Position numbers and translations under genes: made by a program. The notes under the pieces were generated by a model that was not told where the DNA came from, ran no database searches, and was given only the letters and a program-made list of their open reading frames with translations. Shown piece after piece: positions 1 to 8,427 of a stretch of 61,877 bases of DNA. The stretch is from NCBI GenBank assembly GCA_948444845.1, contig CAOJVB010000007.1, positions 1 through 61,877 on the forward strand. Reading direction: 5' to 3'. This stretch comes from an uncultured Clostridiaceae bacterium (GTDB lineage Bacteria; Bacillota; Clostridia; TANB77; CAG-508). Position 1 is the first letter of the stretch, and the number at the start of each line of letters is the position of its first letter.

Positions 1-1148
1 TTCAAAACAGCATAAATAATATTACACATTTTCCTTGCAACTGCACCAATACAAGTCTTATGATGTTTACCTTCAGCACGTTTCTTTTGATAATAATCCT
101 TTAAAATAGGATCCGTATTAGAAGCAACTAATGCAGCTTGAAATAGAGCCTTTCTTAAATAAGGTGAACCTCTTTTAGACATAACATTGTGAGTGCCTTC
201 AAATTCTCCAGATTGAGAAATTGTAGCATCAATACCAGCATATGCAACCAATTTAGAAGGTTTATCAAAACGGCTAATATCGCCAAACTCACTGATAATT
301 ACAGCACCAAGAACAGGACCAATACCAGGAATAGTAGTAATAGGAGAATTAATTTTTTCCATAAGCTCCTTAATTTTGGATTCACATTCTTTTACTTGAT
401 TATCAATGAACTTAATTTGTTCAATTAATAATTTTAATTGAAAAGTAAAACTTTCTTTAGAGAAAGTAACGCCAAAGGAATTTTTGGCAGAATTAATAAG
501 TTTTTCAGCAGTACTTTGACCAACCTTTTTTCTACTAAGTTTTTCAAGAGTTTCTGTTAGAGTTTCAACAGAAAGTTCTTCAAAATCAGAAGGAGAAGAA
601 AAGTCTAAAAGTAATTGCTTAGAGGTAGTTCCAAAAGTGTTAGAAAAAATTGTTTGATATTCAGGAAATACTTGGTCAAGAACACAAATAACTTTACGTT
701 TTAAATCACCAGCAGATTGAATAAGGTAATTACGCATACGACAAATATTTCTAAGAGAATATAAATCTTCATTAGAAAGAGTTGTTTCAACAAAATCACC
801 ATAACGAATCAAATCAGCAATTAAAACAGAGTCAATAATATCATTCTTACGTTTACGAATTTCAGTACCTTTACGCCAACCATCAGTTTGAATTGGATTG
901 ATAACGTGAATGGCATAGAAATTGTAATCATAAAGAAAAGAATAAATTGAAAGCCAGTAATGACCAGTAGCTTCCATACCAATAGTAACATTAGTAAATT
1001 CAGAATACTTCTTAATTATTTCAAGAAGAGATTTACCACCATCAGTAGTATTAGAAAAAGAAAATCCTTTAAAAAGAGTTTTTCCTTTTTCATCCATTAA
1101 GGAAGCAACATGAGTATTTTTAGCAATATCAATACCTAAATAAAACAT
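1..1148 (-). CDS. IS110-family transposase (partial, cut by window edge)
   Basis: This is a DEDD-type transposase/recombinase of the IS110 family, read on the minus strand from the ATG at 1148 to the window edge (382 codons seen, no stop). The N-terminus has the RuvC-like start (FYLGIDIAKNTH, with the first catalytic Asp). The C-terminal part has the helix-hairpin-helix Transposase_20 segment (TTIPGIGPVLGAVIISEFG). The C-terminal tail is mostly present, since the KRGSPYLRKALF region is read. Codon use favours T-ending codons, unlike the A-ending codons of the neighbours, so the element is probably a recent arrival. It faces away from tyrS. IS110 enzymes act with a noncoding bridge RNA encoded beside the gene; see the next entry. 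Confidence 0.92.
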   Translation of the reverse strand, partial: MFYLGIDIAKNTHVASLMDEKGKTLFKGFSFSNTTDGGKSLLEIIKKYSEFTNVTIGMEATGHYWLSIYSFLYDYNFYAIHVINPIQTDGWRKGTEIRKRKNDIIDSVLIADLIRYGDFVETTLSNEDLYSLRNICRMRNYLIQSAGDLKRKVICVLDQVFPEYQTIFSNTFGTTSKQLLLDFSSPSDFEELSVETLTETLEKLSRKKVGQSTAEKLINSAKNSFGVTFSKESFTFQLKLLIEQIKFIDNQVKECESKIKELMEKINSPITTIPGIGPVLGAVIISEFGDISRFDKPSKLVAYAGIDATISQSGEFEGTHNVMSKRGSPYLRKALFQAALVASNTDPILKDYYQKKRAEGKHHKTCIGAVARKMCNIIYAVL

Positions 1149-1412
1149 AATAAAACACCTCAAAAATAAATTTTAGATAGTGTAAATCCTCTACTCTTAA
1201 AAGCGATACAACCTTGTTATATATACGGAGAAAATCCTAAAAAGGAAATCAACATCCAACTCATTCATATACAGCCAATAAGAAAGAGGCGCTAGTCTTT
1301 CTAATCACGAAGATAAACTTCAAGGAGAGATGAGCGACACTCTATCTAAGTTACTATAAGTATACAAAAATAAACTTATAGTGGCAATAGGTTTATAGGT
1401 AAATCCTCTAAC
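1149..1412 (-). ncRNA. Noncoding end of the IS110 element, candidate bridge RNA region
   Basis: About 260 bases upstream of the IS110 transposase hold no gene. In IS110-group elements the left noncoding end encodes the bridge RNA, whose loops pair with the element ends and the target. Here a 12-bp direct repeat (GTAAATCCTCTA) lies at 1182-1193 and again at 1399-1410, near the presumed outer end. An RNA read on the minus strand would carry the complement of this 12-mer. Several inverted repeats are visible (for example ACTATAAGT at about 1352 with ACTTATAGT at about 1374). No T-box motif is present although tyrS follows. The assignment is by position and repeat only. Confidence 0.35.
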
Positions 1413-1449
1413 TAAAAACCTAAATACATTATACAAGGAGAAAATAACA

Positions 1450-2676
1450 ATGACACTAGTAGAAGAATTAAAATGGAGAGGACTAATTAAAGACATTTCC
1501 AGTCCAGAATTAGAAGAAAAATTAAATAATGGAGGTTTAACGTTTTATATAGGAACAGACCCAACAGCAGATAGCTTGCATGTAGGGCACTTATCAAGCT
1601 TCCTAATTTCAAAAAGACTAAAAGACGCAGGTCACACACCAATACTATTAGTAGGTGGCGGAACAGGAATGATAGGAGACCCACGCCCAACAACAGAAAG
1701 AGCAATGGCAACCAAAGAAGAAGTAAACGCAAACTTTGAAAAACTAAAAGCACAAGTAGAAAGAATATTTGGTTTCGAAGTAGTAAATAACAATGACTGG
1801 TATAAAGATATAAACGTAATAGACTTTTTAAGAGACTATGGAAAATACTTTAATATAAATTACATGTTGGATAAAGACATAATAAGAAGAAGACTAGACT
1901 CAGGAATAACATACACTGAATTTTCATACATGATATTACAAGCGCTAGACTTCAAATACTTACATGAACATAAAAATGTAGATTTACAATGTGCAGGTTC
2001 AGACCAATGGGGAAATATAACAGCAGGAATAGACTTAATAAGAAAGAGTACAGGAGATGAAGTATATGGTTTCACAATGCCGCTAGTAACAGACTCACAA
2101 GGGAAAAAATTTGGGAAAAGCGAAGGAAATGCACTATGGCTAGATAAAGAAAAAACATCAAGCTATAAATTATACCAATTCTTTACAAATGTAGAAGACA
2201 GTATGGTAATAGACTATTTAAAAATATACACATTCTTATCAAAAGAAGAAATAGAAGAATATGAAAGAAAAAATAATGAACACCCAGAGTTAAGACAAGC
2301 GCATAAAGCATTAGCAAGAGAAATAATAACATTCCTACATGGAAAAGAAGAATATGAAAGAGCAGTAAACCTAGCAGACCACTTATTTAATAATAAGTTT
2401 AATGATTTAACTAAAAAAGACATAGAAGATCTATTTGGAAGTGAACAAATAAAAGAAGTATATGCGGGGCAAACAATAGCAGACTTAGCAGTAAATATAG
2501 GAGCAGCTTCAAGCAAAAGAGAAGCAAGAGAATTTATAGCAAATGGAGCAATATCAGTAAATGGTGAAAAAACAACAGATGCTAACATGATAATAGATGA
2601 AAACATGTTTATAGAGGGAGCATATATAATAGTAAAAAGAGGAAAGAAAAATTCATATATTGGTAAGAAAATTTAA
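1450..2676 (+). CDS. tyrS: Tyrosyl-tRNA synthetase
   Basis: Class I aminoacyl-tRNA synthetase that charges tRNA-Tyr in the cytoplasm. The 408-residue length is normal for bacterial TyrRS. The HIGH-like signature is HVGH at residues 44-47 and the KMSKS-like loop is KFGKS at 220-224. The tyrosine-binding region (SYMILQALD, then CAGSDQWGNI) is intact. A C-terminal S4 RNA-binding domain covers roughly residues 340-400. The start is supported by AAGGAG at about 1434. The gene is monocistronic, lies just downstream of the IS110 end, and is followed by a hairpin terminator. No T-box leader is visible, which is unusual for a Firmicutes tyrS; the IS insertion may have replaced its leader. Confidence 0.97.
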   Translation: MTLVEELKWRGLIKDISSPELEEKLNNGGLTFYIGTDPTADSLHVGHLSSFLISKRLKDAGHTPILLVGGGTGMIGDPRPTTERAMATKEEVNANFEKLKAQVERIFGFEVVNNNDWYKDINVIDFLRDYGKYFNINYMLDKDIIRRRLDSGITYTEFSYMILQALDFKYLHEHKNVDLQCAGSDQWGNITAGIDLIRKSTGDEVYGFTMPLVTDSQGKKFGKSEGNALWLDKEKTSSYKLYQFFTNVEDSMVIDYLKIYTFLSKEEIEEYERKNNEHPELRQAHKALAREIITFLHGKEEYERAVNLADHLFNNKFNDLTKKDIEDLFGSEQIKEVYAGQTIADLAVNIGAASSKREAREFIANGAISVNGEKTTDANMIIDENMFIEGAYIIVKRGKKNSYIGKKI

Positions 2677-2693
2677 AGGGCTGTAAAAGACTA

Positions 2694-2735
2694 AAAAATC
2701 ATTGAATTTACATACGTATTTTCAATGATTTTTAT
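2694..2735 (+). terminator. Rho-independent terminator after tyrS
   Basis: Inverted repeat AAAATCATTGAA ... TTCAATGATTTTT with an AT-rich loop, ending in a T-run, 18 bases after the tyrS stop. Confidence 0.8.
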
Positions 2736-2857
2736 TGTTATAATTAGTCCTCTAATGCTTCTTTAATGAAGATAAATATTTTCGCCAAATTTTCATTGCT
2801 ATATAAAAATATTTGTGATAATATTATTATAAATAAACAAGTAGAAGGAGTAAAATT

Positions 2858-4876
2858 ATGGAAAAGAAAAAGGGAATTATAATAATAGCAGTTATAGCAA
2901 TATTAGTCTTAAGTATTATTTCTATAATATTTTTGAATAAAGAAAAGTCTAATCCAGAGGACGTAATTAAACAGTATATGTCATATATTACAGAAAAAAA
3001 TTATGATGAAATGTATCAATTAACCACTAAAGAAACTGCACAAGAAGAATATATAACAAGAAATGAAAATATATATGAAGGAATTGAAGTTAGCAAATTA
3101 AATATAAATATTGCAAAAACTACCAAAAAGGGAAAAGAAGCAGAAGTTGTTTATAGTACTTCAATGTCAACAATAGCAGGAGAAGTAAACTTTTCTAACA
3201 CAACAAATTTAGTTAAAGAAAATGGAATATATAAAATAAAATGGTCTTCAAATATTATTTTTCCTACATTAAATAATGAATACAAAGTAAGGGTAGAAAC
3301 ACTAAGTGCAAAAAGAGGAACTATTTATGACAAAAATGGGAAAATATTAGCAGCAGACCAAACAGCTTCTCAGATAGGATTAGTACCTGGAAGAATGGAT
3401 GCAATAAGCAAAGAGGCAGACATAAAAAATATAGCAAAATTGTTAGATATATCAGAAGATACTATAAAAGGAAGTTTATCTGCTTCATATGTTAAAGAAG
3501 ATACTTTTGTACCAATAAAAACAGTTATAAAAAGTGAAACAGAATTAAAAGAAAAACTATTACAAATAAGAGGAATAAAAATAGTAGATGTAGAAGAAAG
3601 AGTATATAATTTAGGAGAAGCAAGTTCACATTTATTAGGATATGTACAGGGAATAAGTGCAGAAGAATTGAATGAGAAGAAAAATGAAGGGTATAACAAA
3701 AACAGTAAAATAGGAAAAACAGGAATAGAAAAAATATATGAGGATAGGCTAAGGGCAATAGAAGGAGAAGAAATATATATAACAGATGAAAACAATATAA
3801 AAGTAAAATCTATTGCAAAAAAAGATTTTAAGAATGGCGAAGACATAAAACTTACAATAGATTCAGACATTCAGCAAAAACTATATGAAAAATTTAAAGA
3901 AGACAAAAGTGCTTCAATAGCAATAAATCCTAAAACAGGTGAATTATTAGCAGCAGTTAGTACACCAACATTTAACTCAAATGACTTTAGTTTAGGAATG
4001 ACTACAAATAAATGGAATAAACTATCAGAACATAAAGACAAACCATTATATAATAGGTTTTTAGCAAGCTATACACCAGGTTCATCCTTTAAACCAATAA
4101 CAGGAGCAGTAGGTTTAACAACCAGAAGTTTCACAGCAGATGAGGATTTTGGGCAAAGTGGAACTAGATGGCAAAAAGATTCAAGTTGGAAAGACTTTTA
4201 TATAACAACATTATCTACTTATTCTGGAAAAGCAAATTTACAAAATGCTTTAATCTATTCAGATAATATTTATTTTGCAAAAGCAGCATTAAAAATAGGA
4301 AAAGATAATTTTTCAAAAAGTTTAAATAATATAGGTTTTAACACTAATATAAAAACACCATTAGGTGAAGTAAAATCAAGTTATTCTAGTACAAATACAT
4401 TTGCTTCAGAAACAGACCTTGCAAATAGTGGCTATGGACAAGCAGAAGTTTTAGTAAACCCCATTCATATGGCAATGGTATATTCCGCATTTTTAAATGA
4501 AGGAAATATGGTAGATACTTACTTAGAATATACAGGATCTTCAGAAGCAAAATATTTTAAGCAAGGAGCTTTTACTAAAGAATCAGCAAATACTATAAAA
4601 GAAGCTTTAATACAAGTGGTAGAAAATCCAAATGGAACAGCGCATAGCGCTAAATTAAATGATATGGTTATTGCAGGAAAAACAGGAACAGCAGAAATTA
4701 AAACATCAAAAAATGATAAAGAAGGAACTGAAATAGGATGGTACAACACATTTATTGCAGATGAAAAAAGTGGAAGACAACTACTAGTAGTTAGTATGGT
4801 AGAAGATGTAAAACAAAAAGGTGGAAGCCATTATGTAGTAGACAAATTAAAAGATATATTTAATTTGTGGGATTAA
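2858..4876 (+). CDS. Class B penicillin-binding protein (PBP2/PBP3-like transpeptidase)
   Basis: Membrane-anchored D,D-transpeptidase that cross-links peptidoglycan outside the cell. Residues 7-27 form an N-terminal membrane anchor. Residues about 33-140 match the NTF2-like MecA_N domain (PEDVIKQYMSYITEKNYDEM). The dimerisation domain follows, with the RGTIYDKNGKILA signature. The transpeptidase domain has all three active-site motifs: SSFK at 409-412 (catalytic Ser409), SDN at 468-470 and KTG at 608-610. The 672-residue length fits PBP3/PBP2a-like proteins of Firmicutes. The start follows AGAAGGAG at about 2843. It stands alone, with terminators on both sides. MecA_N domains occur in ordinary housekeeping PBPs too, so beta-lactam resistance cannot be inferred. 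Confidence 0.93.
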   Translation: MEKKKGIIIIAVIAILVLSIISIIFLNKEKSNPEDVIKQYMSYITEKNYDEMYQLTTKETAQEEYITRNENIYEGIEVSKLNINIAKTTKKGKEAEVVYSTSMSTIAGEVNFSNTTNLVKENGIYKIKWSSNIIFPTLNNEYKVRVETLSAKRGTIYDKNGKILAADQTASQIGLVPGRMDAISKEADIKNIAKLLDISEDTIKGSLSASYVKEDTFVPIKTVIKSETELKEKLLQIRGIKIVDVEERVYNLGEASSHLLGYVQGISAEELNEKKNEGYNKNSKIGKTGIEKIYEDRLRAIEGEEIYITDENNIKVKSIAKKDFKNGEDIKLTIDSDIQQKLYEKFKEDKSASIAINPKTGELLAAVSTPTFNSNDFSLGMTTNKWNKLSEHKDKPLYNRFLASYTPGSSFKPITGAVGLTTRSFTADEDFGQSGTRWQKDSSWKDFYITTLSTYSGKANLQNALIYSDNIYFAKAALKIGKDNFSKSLNNIGFNTNIKTPLGEVKSSYSSTNTFASETDLANSGYGQAEVLVNPIHMAMVYSAFLNEGNMVDTYLEYTGSSEAKYFKQGAFTKESANTIKEALIQVVENPNGTAHSAKLNDMVIAGKTGTAEIKTSKNDKEGTEIGWYNTFIADEKSGRQLLVVSMVEDVKQKGGSHYVVDKLKDIFNLWD

Positions 4877-4884
4877 AATTAAAT

Positions 4885-4938
4885 ATGAAAGAATTGGGAA
4901 ACTTTTAGACACGTCCCAAATCTTTCCCAATTCTTTCA
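4885..4938. terminator. Long hairpin between convergent genes (bidirectional terminator)
   Basis: Arms of 16 bases, TGAAAGAATTGGGAAA at 4885-4900 and its complement at 4923-4938, separated by a loop with ACACGTCCC. It sits between the convergent PBP and BI-1 genes. The loop and right flank (AGACACGTCC) resemble the GGGGACG/CGTCCCC intergenic palindromes seen elsewhere in the window. Confidence 0.75.
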
Positions 4939-4973
4939 TCAGACACGTCCAAAAGTCTCCATTGGCTTCTTTT

Positions 4974-5660
4974 TTAATCTCTTCTTTTTCCAAAAATAGA
5001 AAGAATACGAAGAAAAATATTTATAAAGTCTAAATATAATTCCATAGCCCCATAAATGTGTAACTTGCTCTTATCTAAGTTTGAATCTAATGAAAGTTGT
5101 TTAATTTTATTCATATCATAAGCAGTAATACCAAAAAATACTAATAATATTACCCAATCAAGAATAATATCTAACATTGTATTTTTCATAAATAAATTAA
5201 TTAAACTAACAATTAGACCAACAATTAATGTTCCAAAAAGTAGAGAATGCCAATTGCTTAAGTCTTTTGAAGTTTTATAACCATATAAAGCTAATCCACC
5301 AAATAGAACACTTGAAGCTACAAACAATAACACAATAGATTGTAATTCAAAAACTACAAATATTGTAGATAATGTTACACCATTAATTGCAGCATATATA
5401 AAATACAGTATGCCTACAACAGTAGGTGATAACTTCCTAAATAAAAATGAAAATAATAGAACCACTACTACTTCTGCTACAAGTAAAAGACCAAAGGAAT
5501 TTCCAGTTAAAATATTAATAAATAAACCAGAAGAGTAAGTATACCATGCAACAATAGCAGTACTTAATAAACCTAAAAACATCCAAAAGAAAGTTTTAGG
5601 AATAAAACTATTTTCTAAATTTTCAACTATAGGTTCATTACTATTTTCTTTTCTAATCAT
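4974..5660 (-). CDS. Bax inhibitor-1/YccA family membrane protein
   Basis: A 228-residue integral membrane protein of the BI-1 (TMBIM, UPF0005) family. Bacterial members (YetJ type) are pH-sensitive calcium leak channels; the exact role here is not known. About seven hydrophobic segments are visible, starting with FWMFLGLLSTAIVAWYTYSS. The C-terminal family signature is present (IYGAMELYLDFINIFLRIL, just before a basic end). The start is supported by AAGGAGG close upstream on the minus strand (about 5669-5675). It is convergent with the PBP gene and not in an operon. Confidence 0.9.
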   Translation of the reverse strand: MIRKENSNEPIVENLENSFIPKTFFWMFLGLLSTAIVAWYTYSSGLFINILTGNSFGLLLVAEVVVVLLFSFLFRKLSPTVVGILYFIYAAINGVTLSTIFVVFELQSIVLLFVASSVLFGGLALYGYKTSKDLSNWHSLLFGTLIVGLIVSLINLFMKNTMLDIILDWVILLVFFGITAYDMNKIKQLSLDSNLDKSKLHIYGAMELYLDFINIFLRILSIFGKRRD

Positions 5661-5853
5661 AAAAAAATCCTCCTTTTAATTCTTTTATACTTTAGGAACT
5701 TTTAAACCAATGTCAGAAAAAGTCCATAAAATATAGTTATTGAAAAATTAAAAATTTCTATAAATTCTTAACCTCAATTTTAATAATTATAACATATATT
5801 AAATAAAAATATGTTATAATTTTGTAAAATTTTCTAAAAAAAATTAAAATATA

Positions 5854-5882
5854 TTGACAAAATCAACATAAAGTAGTAAAAT
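5854..5882 (+). promoter_or_regulatory. Sigma-A-type promoter for the 5929-6358 gene pair
   Basis: TTGACA at 5854-5859, a 17-base spacer and TAAAAT at 5877-5882. It lies 46 bases before the first of two small genes. The upstream 190 bases (5661-5853) hold only AT-rich sequence and no gene. Confidence 0.65.
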
Positions 5883-5928
5883 AAAAAGGTAACAGGTAGT
5901 AGAGATGAACATATAGGAGGAATTTCAA

Positions 5929-6105
5929 ATGTTTTCTTGGTTGACAAACTTTAAGTTTAACGTCTATTGTAACCTTAGTAGTCCTTATTTTAAAAACATG
6001 TGTATGCAACCGATGCTTGTATCAGAAGAACAGAAATTGAAGCTTTACCAAAAGAAGTTTGATACAAGCAAAAAAGTAACATATCATAGGCAGCAGAAAA
6101 AGTAA
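5929..6105 (+). CDS. Small hypothetical protein, 58 residues
   Basis: I do not recognise this protein. The ATG follows a near-perfect AGGAGG (5915-5920) with 8-base spacing, and it lies in a promoter-RBS-gene-gene-terminator layout, so it is probably translated. The sequence starts MFSWLTNFKFNVY, has three cysteine/methionine-rich turns (YCNLSSPYFKNMCMQPM) and ends in a basic tail. There is no clear membrane segment. Codons such as GTC, CCG and ATG-rich stretches give it a higher G+C content than its neighbours. Confidence 0.55.
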   Translation: MFSWLTNFKFNVYCNLSSPYFKNMCMQPMLVSEEQKLKLYQKKFDTSKKVTYHRQQKK

Positions 6106-6142
6106 AACAAATGGGAAAGTAGTTTAAAAGGAGGAAAAAAAC

Positions 6143-6358
6143 ATGACAGAATATGCACGCTTACTTGACGAATTAGATAGACTTCGGGAGGAAAATACAG
6201 AGTTAAGAAATAAAATTGGTGATTTAGAACAGGAACTGAGAGGTAAGGATGTAGCAAGAGAAGAGTTTATGAAAGCACAAGCAGGAATGAGGGAGGCTGC
6301 GCAAAACTTAAGCGAAATTTTGGCGTACCTAAAAGAGGATAAGGGGAACTTTAAATAA
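6143..6358 (+). CDS. Small coiled-coil protein, 71 residues
   Basis: Almost the whole protein is a charged coiled coil (LDELDRLREENTELRNKIGD), with Leu at heptad spacing, so it probably dimerises. I do not recognise a family. The RBS AAAAGGAGG lies at about 6126-6134. It follows the 58-residue gene with a 37-base gap and shares its promoter and terminator. Codon use is richer in G and C than in neighbouring genes, and it contains one of only three in-frame CGG codons that are clearly read as Arg in the window (6187, Arg in DRLREE). Confidence 0.7.
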   Translation: MTEYARLLDELDRLREENTELRNKIGDLEQELRGKDVAREEFMKAQAGMREAAQNLSEILAYLKEDKGNFK

Positions 6359-6371
6359 AGTGACTAAGAAT

Positions 6372-6405
6372 GAAAAAACTAGCTCATATGAGTTAGTTTT
6401 TTCAT
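6372..6405. terminator. Bidirectional terminator between the small operon and rnhA
   Basis: GAAAAAACTA ... TAGTTTTTTC arms around an inner CTCATATGAG palindrome, with A- and T-runs on both sides. It sits between convergent genes. Confidence 0.85.
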
Positions 6406-6455
6406 TTTTATTTTTATAATATAAAGATTAAAAAGATATATATTAAAGAAAAAAG

Positions 6456-6898
6456 TTAATTCTCAATTTTCAATATTGCATTCCTTGCAAGTGCATCACA
6501 CCTATTATTAAACTCATTATCACTGTGCCCCTTAACTTTAATAAATTTAATTTCATGAGTTCTAGTAAAAGAATATAATTCTTCCCACAATTCCTTATTT
6601 TTAACAGGGCTACCATCAGCAGTTTTCCAACCTTTTTTAATCCAATTATATATCCAACCTTGTAAAAAAGCATTTACAACATAAGCACTATCACTATAAA
6701 TTTGAATTTTACAAGGATATTTAACTAAACGTAAAGCTTGTATAACGGCAGTAAGTTCCATTATATTATTAGTAGTATTCTTACAACCACCAGATATTTC
6801 TTTTTTTGCCCCCTTACACATTAAAACAGAGCCCCAACCACCGAGGGCCAGGGTTACCGTGAGCATGCACCATCAGTATAAATAATAATTTCTTCCAT
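6456..6898 (-). CDS. rnhA: Ribonuclease HI, reading frame broken by two extra C bases
   Basis: RNase HI cleaves the RNA strand of RNA-DNA hybrids. Read from the ATG at 6898, the frame gives [13 protein letters not shown], then meets CGG TAA. Skipping the C at 6859 gives GNPGP, and skipping a second C at 6843 gives GGWGSVL and the rest of the protein. The joined product has 146 residues and keeps the catalytic set Asp9, Glu47, Asp69 and Asp134. The family signature DGACSGNPGPGGWG is rebuilt exactly by these two skips. Without them, the only open frame starts inside the signature and lacks Asp9. Both extra bases sit directly before a GGT glycine codon, as at thirteen other sites in the window. 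Confidence 0.9.
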
Positions 6899-7001
6899 AA
6901 ATTTTCCCTTTCGATTGTTTTTTAAAAACTTTTATGATATTATATCAGTATGTGGGAAAAAGTACAAGTAAAATATGAAAAAATAAGGAAGGAGCAAAAT
7001 T

Positions 7002-8234
7002 ATGGCAAAAGTATTAGGAATAATAGCAGAATATAATCCATTTCATAATGGACACTTATATCAAATAGAAGAAGCAAAAAAACAGACAGGAGCAGACTAT
7101 GTAATTGCCATAATGAGTGGAAACTTTACACAACGTGGAAATACATCATTAGTAAATAAATGGGTAAAAGCTAATATGGCACTTCAAAATGCAGTTGACA
7201 TAGTGATAGAACTTCCAACAATATATAGTATATCAAGTGCAGAGAACTTTTCAGAAGGAGCCATAAAAATATTAGATAGCTTAAAAGTAGTAGACACACT
7301 TTGTTTTGGAACAGAAACAGCAGACTTTGTAGCACTAAACAATATAGCAAATATTTTATATAATGAACCAAAAGAATATATATCTATGTTAAATCATGAA
7401 CTTGGAAAAGGAGTATCATATCCAAAGGCAAGGGAAAGTGCATTAATGATGTATTTAAATGATATAAAAAGATATGCAAATATTTTATCAGGTTCTAACA
7501 ATATATTAGCAATTGAATACTTAAAAGCACTAAAAAAATTGAAAAGTGATATGAAACCATATTCAATACAAAGAAAAAAAGTATACTATAATGATGAAAA
7601 AATAGTAGATGAATTTGCAAGTAGTACAGCAATTAGAAAGTTAGTAGCAAGAGAACAATATGACGAACTAAGAAAAGTAGTGCCAAAAGATTCATATATA
7701 CTCTTAGGAGAAGAAATAAAAAGAGGAAATATAGTAATAGATATAGTAAAATTTGAAAAAGAAATATTATATCAATTAAGAAGTATGAGTTTAAGTGAAA
7801 TTGCACAATTACCAGATGTTTCAGAAGGACTAGAGCATGCAATAAAAAGTGCAGTAGATTCATGTAACAATATAATAGACTTAATAAATATAATAAAAAC
7901 AAAACGATACACACAAACAAGGATACAAAGAATTTTATTATATGCACTACTTAGAATTAATAAAAAAGATATGGCAAATGCCAAAAAAGTGGTACCATAC
8001 ACACGAATATTAGGACTTAACAAAAAAGGAAAATTATTATTATCCGAAATATGCAAAATAAATAAAAAAGTAAATATAATAACATCTGTAAAAAAATTTG
8101 AAAGTACAAATACCAATAAAACATTAAGCCAAATGTTAGAAAAAGACATATATGCAAGTAACATATATACTCTAGGGTATGAATATGATTCTTGGTCAAA
8201 TTTAGATTATACAAATAAATTGATAGTAATGTAA
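7002..8234 (+). CDS. tmcAL: tRNA(Met) cytidine acetate ligase
   Basis: TmcAL (formerly YlbM) uses ATP and acetate to form N4-acetylcytidine at the wobble base of elongator tRNA-Met. The N-terminal nucleotidyltransferase HxGH motif is HNGH at residues 15-18, inside the characteristic AEYNPFHNGHLYQ. The family markers MSGNFTQRG and PTIYSISSAENFSEGAI follow, and SSTAIRK is present in the middle. The 410-residue length is normal. The start is set by AAGGAGG at about 6987. It is divergent from rnhA and probably monocistronic, ending in a large hairpin. Confidence 0.93.
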   Translation: MAKVLGIIAEYNPFHNGHLYQIEEAKKQTGADYVIAIMSGNFTQRGNTSLVNKWVKANMALQNAVDIVIELPTIYSISSAENFSEGAIKILDSLKVVDTLCFGTETADFVALNNIANILYNEPKEYISMLNHELGKGVSYPKARESALMMYLNDIKRYANILSGSNNILAIEYLKALKKLKSDMKPYSIQRKKVYYNDEKIVDEFASSTAIRKLVAREQYDELRKVVPKDSYILLGEEIKRGNIVIDIVKFEKEILYQLRSMSLSEIAQLPDVSEGLEHAIKSAVDSCNNIIDLINIIKTKRYTQTRIQRILLYALLRINKKDMANAKKVVPYTRILGLNKKGKLLLSEICKINKKVNIITSVKKFESTNTNKTLSQMLEKDIYASNIYTLGYEYDSWSNLDYTNKLIVM

Positions 8235-8297
8235 GCCAATGGGGACGGAGATTTTTGAAGCCAATGTGAAGCCAAAAATCTCCGTCCCCATTGGCTT
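8234..8297. repeat. Long intergenic palindrome with GGGGACGG...CCGTCCCC core
   Basis: Arms of about 25 bases: AAGCCAATGGGGACGGAGAT at 8234-8253 extends to 8258, with its complement at 8273-8297. The loop itself repeats AAGCCAATGTGAAGCC, and a further ACATTGGCTTTTCATTTTTTT follows. It starts on the tmcAL stop codon, so it can act as a terminator. It belongs to a loose family of such palindromes in this window. Confidence 0.75.
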
Positions 8298-8427
8298 CAC
8301 ATTGGCTTTTCATTTTTTTAGACATTTTTGTTACAACATTATTACAATTAAATATCATTTATATAACAAACATTGAATAAAAGAAATTTATGAAATATAA
8401 TGTAAAAAAATGTTTTGGAGGTTACCA

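Noticed and set aside
189..428. Plus-strand open frame of 79 codons at the left edge
   Set aside because: It is the antisense shadow of the IS110 transposase; it has no RBS and low-complexity Asn/Thr composition.
1149..1449. T-box riboswitch for tyrS
   Set aside because: No T-box consensus, specifier stem or antiterminator could be found; the stretch looks like IS110 end sequence.
2858..4876. mecA-type beta-lactam resistance gene
   Set aside because: The MecA_N domain also occurs in housekeeping PBPs of Firmicutes; there is no mec-type context or evidence for resistance.
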